This document shows positions 60,757 through 64,000 of a DNA stretch of 64,000 nt, piece after piece. The translations under genes were made by a program, and so were the position numbers. How positions within the stretch are numbered: position 1 is the stretch's first letter; each line of letters opens with the position of its first letter. Source of the DNA: Pseudomonas wayambapalatensis (GTDB lineage: Bacteria > Pseudomonadota > Gammaproteobacteria > Pseudomonadales > Pseudomonadaceae); contig CP077096.1 of assembly GCA_014268975.2 (NCBI GenBank), positions 1,634,501 to 1,698,500 on the forward strand. The letters run 5' to 3'. The notes beneath the pieces were generated by a model, which saw only the letters and a program-made list of their open reading frames with translations, did not search any database and was not told the origin of the DNA.

Positions 60757-60887
60757 TTTATGAAAAGCCTTGAGACGAAGGTCAGGCAAGGCGAAAACAG
60801 CCGAGGAAGCGGAGTTTACGGGTTGTAAATGAGCATTCCGAGGCTGTTTTCAACGCAGCATCACCGAGTATCAAGGTTTTTCATACA
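60757..60887. repeat. Nested palindromic intergenic repeat (MITE-like, about 130 bp)
   Basis: Three inverted pairs are nested. TATGAAAAGCCTTGA (60759-60773) matches the complement of 60871-60885 at 14 of 15 bases. GAAAACAGCC (60793-60802) pairs with GGCTGTTTTC (60842-60851). TTTAC/GTAAA sits at the centre. The block is compact, non-coding and has no transposase, as in MITE-like elements. With the REP at about 60905 it fills most of the 332-base gap before DUF485; the rest holds the promoter region, where I see no clear hexamers. Confidence 0.75.
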
Positions 60888-60902
60888 GAGCCTAGGGCCA
60901 GT

Positions 60903-60937
60903 GGGTACTTTTCGCGGGTAAACCCGCTCCCACAAAG
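60903..60937. repeat. Single REP element before the DUF485-actP operon
   Basis: TTTTCGCGGGTAAACCCGCT followed by CCCACAAAG, of the GGGTTTACCC subtype, unpaired. Confidence 0.75.
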
Positions 60938-61077
60938 TGCGCATTGGCCCTGACTTTGTTACCCAAACGGTAAAAGACTGTTGCATCTAAGACTAAGGTC
61001 GTCTGGTTGGCGTCCACCGGCAGCATAAAGTTAAGGCGGGTTCTCCCCCTTACTGTGTTGCTGCTAGGACAAAAACA

Positions 61078-61389
61078 ATGAACGACAGCATCTACCGATC
61101 GATACAAGAAAGTCCGCGCTTCAAGGAGCTGGTCACCAAACGCGAACGTTTCGCCTGGCTCCTTTCGGCGATCATGCTCGGCCTCTACTGCGGCTTCATC
61201 CTGCTCATCGCCTATGGCCCGCAGATTCTCGGCGCCAAGCTCAGCCCCGGCTCGTCCATCACCTGGGGCATTCCCCTGGGGGTAGGCCTGATCCTCTCGG
61301 CCTTCGTCCTCACCGCCATCTACGTGCGTCGTGCCAACGGTGAATTCGATGAGCTGAACAAGGCGATCCTGAAGGAGGCGCAGCAATGA
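61078..61389 (+). CDS. DUF485 inner-membrane protein (YjcH)
   Basis: A 103-residue protein with two membrane helices ([20 protein letters not shown] and [20 protein letters not shown]) flanked by a charged N-terminus ([14 protein letters not shown]) and C-terminus, typical of DUF485. It accompanies acetate permease genes widely and is probably needed for the symporter. The stop overlaps the actP ATG (ATGA). Confidence 0.93.
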   Translation: MNDSIYRSIQESPRFKELVTKRERFAWLLSAIMLGLYCGFILLIAYGPQILGAKLSPGSSITWGIPLGVGLILSAFVLTAIYVRRANGEFDELNKAILKEAQQ

Positions 61390-63050
61390 TTCGACACGCC
61401 AAAACCCTGGCCGTACTGGCCTGCGGTGCCTTTGCACCCGCCGTGTGGGCTGCCGATGCAATCAGCGGCGCGGTGCAGAAACAGCCGTTGAACATGTCGG
61501 CGATCATCATGTTCCTGGCCTTTGTCTGCTTCACCCTGGGGATCACCTACTGGGCCTCCAAGCGCAACAATTCGGCGTCGGATTACTACGCGGCGGGCGG
61601 GCGCATCACCGGTTTCCAGAACGGCCTGGCAATTGCCGGTGACTACATGTCGGCGGCCTCTTTCCTGGGGATTTCCGCCCTGGTGTTCACCTCCGGCTAC
61701 GATGGCCTGATCTACTCGATCGGTTTCCTTGTCGGCTGGCCGATCATCCTGTTCCTGATCGCCGAGCGCCTGCGCAACCTGGGCAAGTACACCTTCGCCG
61801 ACGTCGCCTCCTATCGCCTCGGTCAGAAAGAGATCCGCACCCTGTCGGCCTCGGGCTCGCTGGTGGTGGTGGCCTTCTACCTGATCGCGCAGATGGTCGG
61901 TGCCGGCAAGTTGATCGAGCTGCTGTTCGGCCTGGACTATCACGTCGCGGTGATCCTGGTCGGCATCCTGATGTGCCTGTACGTGCTGTTCGGTGGCATG
62001 CTGGCCACGACCTGGGTGCAGATCATCAAGGCCGTGCTGCTGCTCTCCGGTGCCAGCTTCATGGCGCTGATGGTGATGAAGCACGTGGGCTTCGACTTCA
62101 ACACCCTGTTCTCCGAGGCCATCAAGGTACATGCCAAGGGCGAAGCGATCATGAGCCCGGGCGGCCTGGTCAAGGACCCGATCTCGGCCTTCTCGCTGGG
62201 CCTGGCGCTGATGTTCGGCACCGCGGGCCTGCCGCACATCCTGATGCGCTTCTTCACCGTCAGCGACGCCAAGGAAGCGCGCAAGAGCGTGCTGTATGCC
62301 ACCGGTTTCATCGGTTACTTCTACATCCTGACCTTCATCATCGGCTTCGGCGCCATCCTGCTGGTCAGCACCAACCCCGACTTCAAGGACGCCGCTGGCG
62401 CCCTGCTGGGCGGTAACAACATGGCGGCGGTGCACCTGGCCGATGCCGTGGGTGGCAGTATCTTCCTCGGCTTCATCTCGGCGGTGGCCTTCGCCACCAT
62501 CCTCGCCGTGGTGGCCGGCCTCACCCTGGCAGGCGCTTCGGCGGTTTCCCACGACCTGTACGCCAGCGTCTGGCGCAAGGGCAAGGCCAACGACAAGGAC
62601 GAGATCCGCGTGTCGAAGATCACCACCGTCGCCCTGGGCGTCCTGGCGATCGGCCTGGGTATCTTGTTTGAGAAGCAGAACATCGCCTTCATGGTTGGCC
62701 TGGCCTTCTCCATCGCCGCAAGCTGCAACTTCCCGGTACTGCTGCTCTCGATGTACTGGAAGAAGCTGACCACCCGCGGCGCCATGATCGGCGGCTGGAT
62801 GGGCCTGATCAGCGCGGTTGGCCTGATGATCCTCGGCCCGACCATCTGGGTGCAGATCCTCGGTCACGAAAAAGCCATCTATCCGTACGAGTACCCGGCG
62901 CTGTTCTCCATGATCATCGCCTTCGCGGGTATCTGGTTCTTCTCGGTCACCGACAAGTCCAAGGCTGCCGATGACGAACGTGCACTGTTCTACCCGCAGT
63001 TCGTTCGCTCGCAGACCGGCCTGGGTGCCAGTGGTGCGGTTTCCCACTGA
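61386..63050 (+). CDS. actP: Cation/acetate symporter
   Basis: The 554-residue sodium/solute symporter has a signal-like N-terminus (ending AVWAAD), a long hydrophilic start with [20 protein letters not shown], and the SSS motifs [20 protein letters not shown] and [20 protein letters not shown]. It imports acetate and probably other short monocarboxylates. It is coupled to DUF485 by a 4-base overlap and followed by a terminator. No acs gene is adjacent here. Confidence 0.94.
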   Translation: MIRHAKTLAVLACGAFAPAVWAADAISGAVQKQPLNMSAIIMFLAFVCFTLGITYWASKRNNSASDYYAAGGRITGFQNGLAIAGDYMSAASFLGISALVFTSGYDGLIYSIGFLVGWPIILFLIAERLRNLGKYTFADVASYRLGQKEIRTLSASGSLVVVAFYLIAQMVGAGKLIELLFGLDYHVAVILVGILMCLYVLFGGMLATTWVQIIKAVLLLSGASFMALMVMKHVGFDFNTLFSEAIKVHAKGEAIMSPGGLVKDPISAFSLGLALMFGTAGLPHILMRFFTVSDAKEARKSVLYATGFIGYFYILTFIIGFGAILLVSTNPDFKDAAGALLGGNNMAAVHLADAVGGSIFLGFISAVAFATILAVVAGLTLAGASAVSHDLYASVWRKGKANDKDEIRVSKITTVALGVLAIGLGILFEKQNIAFMVGLAFSIAASCNFPVLLLSMYWKKLTTRGAMIGGWMGLISAVGLMILGPTIWVQILGHEKAIYPYEYPALFSMIIAFAGIWFFSVTDKSKAADDERALFYPQFVRSQTGLGASGAVSH

Positions 63051-63065
63051 TCGTTGATGCCGAGT

Positions 63066-63092
63066 ACGACGCCCCGCCTGCCGGGGCGTCGT
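63066..63092 (+). terminator. Hairpin terminator after actP
   Basis: ACGACGCCCCG-CCTGC-CGGGGCGTCGT gives an 11-bp perfect stem 15 bases after the stop; the following CGTTTCTGG has only a short T-run. Confidence 0.8.
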
Positions 63093-63122
63093 CGTTTCTG
63101 GCTGATGGCATTTTCCTATCCC

Positions 63123-63136
63123 TGGGAAATTTCCCA
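63123..63136. promoter_or_regulatory. Palindrome upstream of the fimbrial operon
   Basis: TGGGAAATTTCCCA is a perfect 14-base palindrome about 107 bases before the fimbrial subunit start. A further GCTGGGAAGGG half-copy lies 5 bases after it. The location suits a regulator site controlling the fimbrial genes; the binding protein is unknown. Confidence 0.45.
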
Positions 63137-63243
63137 AGCTCGCTGGGAAGGGTCTGAGTTAATGCGTCGATTACTCCGCGAATAATGGGCCAGGTGACGC
63201 AGTCAAGCGTTATTCCGCCTCATTACTTCAAGGAGATTTCCTC

Positions 63244-63723
63244 ATGAAACGTCTGTTCATGACCCTGCCCCTCGCGCTGTTCACCGCCGCATCGGCATAT
63301 GCCGTCGACCCTATCGAAAAGCAGGTCCAGGTCACCGCGCAGGTGCCTACCGATGCTTTCTTCGTCGAGCCGGTGGGCGGCAACTGGATGAACGACCCGC
63401 AGGAACTGGCCTGGAACTCGTTCCGCAGCGAACTGCAGCCGATCCGCAAGCAGTTGCAGGTCAAGAGCACCGTCGGCCCGATCACCGCCTACCTGGTGTC
63501 GCCGGCGGCGGTCAGCGACGGGGTGAACAGCATCGGCCTGGATGTGTCGGTGGCCGGCACCACGCTCAGCACCACCTCCACCGAAGTCATCAGCGCGGCC
63601 CAGGCGGCGCCGGGTGCGGTGGTCGGTTTCGAGATCGCGGCTCAAGCCGCGCCAGCCGGCGGCTATGTGCCCGGCAGCTACCAGGGGCTGGTGAGCATGA
63701 TGTTCGAAACCGCCATCCCCTGA
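63244..63723 (+). CDS. CS1-type (alpha) fimbrial major subunit
   Basis: The 159-residue secreted pilin has a signal peptide (MKRLFMTLPLALFTAASAYA) followed by VDPIEKQVQVTAQVPTDAFF. The beta-strand pattern and the C-terminal YVPGSYQGLVSMMFETAIP match CS1/CblA-type pilins, including a strand ending for donor-strand exchange. An AAGGAGA site lies 7 bases before the ATG. The usher follows after 78 bases. A periplasmic chaperone, usually first or among the operon, is not seen before it and may lie beyond the window. Confidence 0.85.
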   Translation: MKRLFMTLPLALFTAASAYAVDPIEKQVQVTAQVPTDAFFVEPVGGNWMNDPQELAWNSFRSELQPIRKQLQVKSTVGPITAYLVSPAAVSDGVNSIGLDVSVAGTTLSTTSTEVISAAQAAPGAVVGFEIAAQAAPAGGYVPGSYQGLVSMMFETAIP

Positions 63724-63801
63724 TTCGCCCACTCCCTGCTTTCCATTGCCCGTTGCCGCCTCTGTCTGCTGCTTGTCAGGGCCGGGCGGGCATTGCCTGC
63801 C

Positions 63802-64000
63802 ATGATGCCTATGTCAATCTTTCAGCCTATCCCTGTCGCGCTCCGCCATTGCCTGCTCGTGGGCGCCTGCATCGCCTTGATGCCCCGGGTCGGCCTTGCT
63901 GCCACTGCGACCCTGGGGCGGGTCGAGGGTTTGCCCCGCGAGTTCGAGGGGCATTTCTTCGATGTGCCGCTGGCGGTGCGGGTGGACCTGGACGGCCGCT
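63802..64000 (+). CDS. CS1-type fimbrial outer-membrane usher (partial, 5' end)
   Basis: The open frame runs off the right edge. From ATG 63802 it encodes 66 residues: a signal peptide (HCLLVGACIALMPRVGLAA) and then GLPREFEGHFFDVPLAVRVD, which resembles the opening of TcfC/CooC-type ushers. Starts at 63802, 63805 and 63811 are all in frame; none has a strong ribosome site. The product would export and assemble the preceding pilin at the outer membrane. Confidence 0.7.
   Translation, partial: MMPMSIFQPIPVALRHCLLVGACIALMPRVGLAATATLGRVEGLPREFEGHFFDVPLAVRVDLDGR

Noticed and set aside
60948..60965. TGGCCCTGACTTTGTT as a sigma-54 promoter for DUF485-actP
   Set aside because: The -12 lacks the required GC (reads TTGT), so it does not meet the minimum consensus.

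Overview
The window looks like chromosome of a Pseudomonas, most likely of the P. putida group. The inference rests on high-GC coding sequence, many copies of a short palindromic REP element with a GCGGGCTTGCCCGC or GCGGGTTTACCCGC core, an assimilatory nitrate reductase fused to a flavoprotein reductase, and gene neighbourhoods (prc next to a quinone oxidoreductase; apeB, rluA, minEDC, lpxL, mlaA; DUF485 with actP) that I recognise from that genus. No phage, insertion sequence or CRISPR array was seen.

Layout. Positions 1-9140 hold a gene end, an MFS transporter with a PDC-hydrolase-like amidohydrolase, a chemoreceptor with a FliA-like promoter, an LplT-PlsC lysophospholipid transporter/acyltransferase, an SMR exporter (sugE/gdx) preceded by what reads as a guanidine-II (mini-ykkC) riboswitch, a BASS transporter and rdgC. 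Positions 9270-9560 are a tRNA-Val/tRNA-Asp unit with a strong promoter and terminator. Positions 9621-16430 hold a secreted-repeat protein, hscC convergent with a DUF1266/J-domain pair, and a ParD-like/methionine aminopeptidase pair behind a symmetric operator. Positions 16580-23991 are nitrate/nitrite assimilation. The nasA fusion and nirBD each have a sigma-54 type promoter, then two hexaloop hairpins and an overlapping terminator, the layout of ANTAR (NasT/NasR-type) antitermination leaders.

Positions 24178-31398 form an accessory island: a DUF1795 (Eag-type) chaperone, a prePAAR Rhs effector with an unrecognised C-terminal toxin, and five small, AT-richer genes of likely immunity type. 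Positions 31548-39987 hold a LysR regulator, an FKBP lipoprotein, a YkvA protein behind two inverted perfect DnaA boxes, an XRE regulator pair, an EAL-CBS-GGDEF protein, prc and a quinone oxidoreductase. Positions 40051-46413 are an ABC importer operon with two phosphatase-type enzymes and a divergent GntR/HutC regulator; a CTGGACT/AGTCCAG operator precedes the regulator and a degenerate copy precedes the operon.

Positions 46449-60745 hold an MscS channel, a 54-residue membrane protein, apeB, rluA, minCDE, an envelope-lipid group (lpxL, patatin, mlaA coupled to an alpha/beta hydrolase), a GH17 membrane enzyme and a betaine-type binding protein. A nested palindromic repeat (60757-60887) precedes DUF485-actP. 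The window ends in a CS1-type fimbrial operon cut within its usher.

All functional names are from reading translations by eye; no database search was run.
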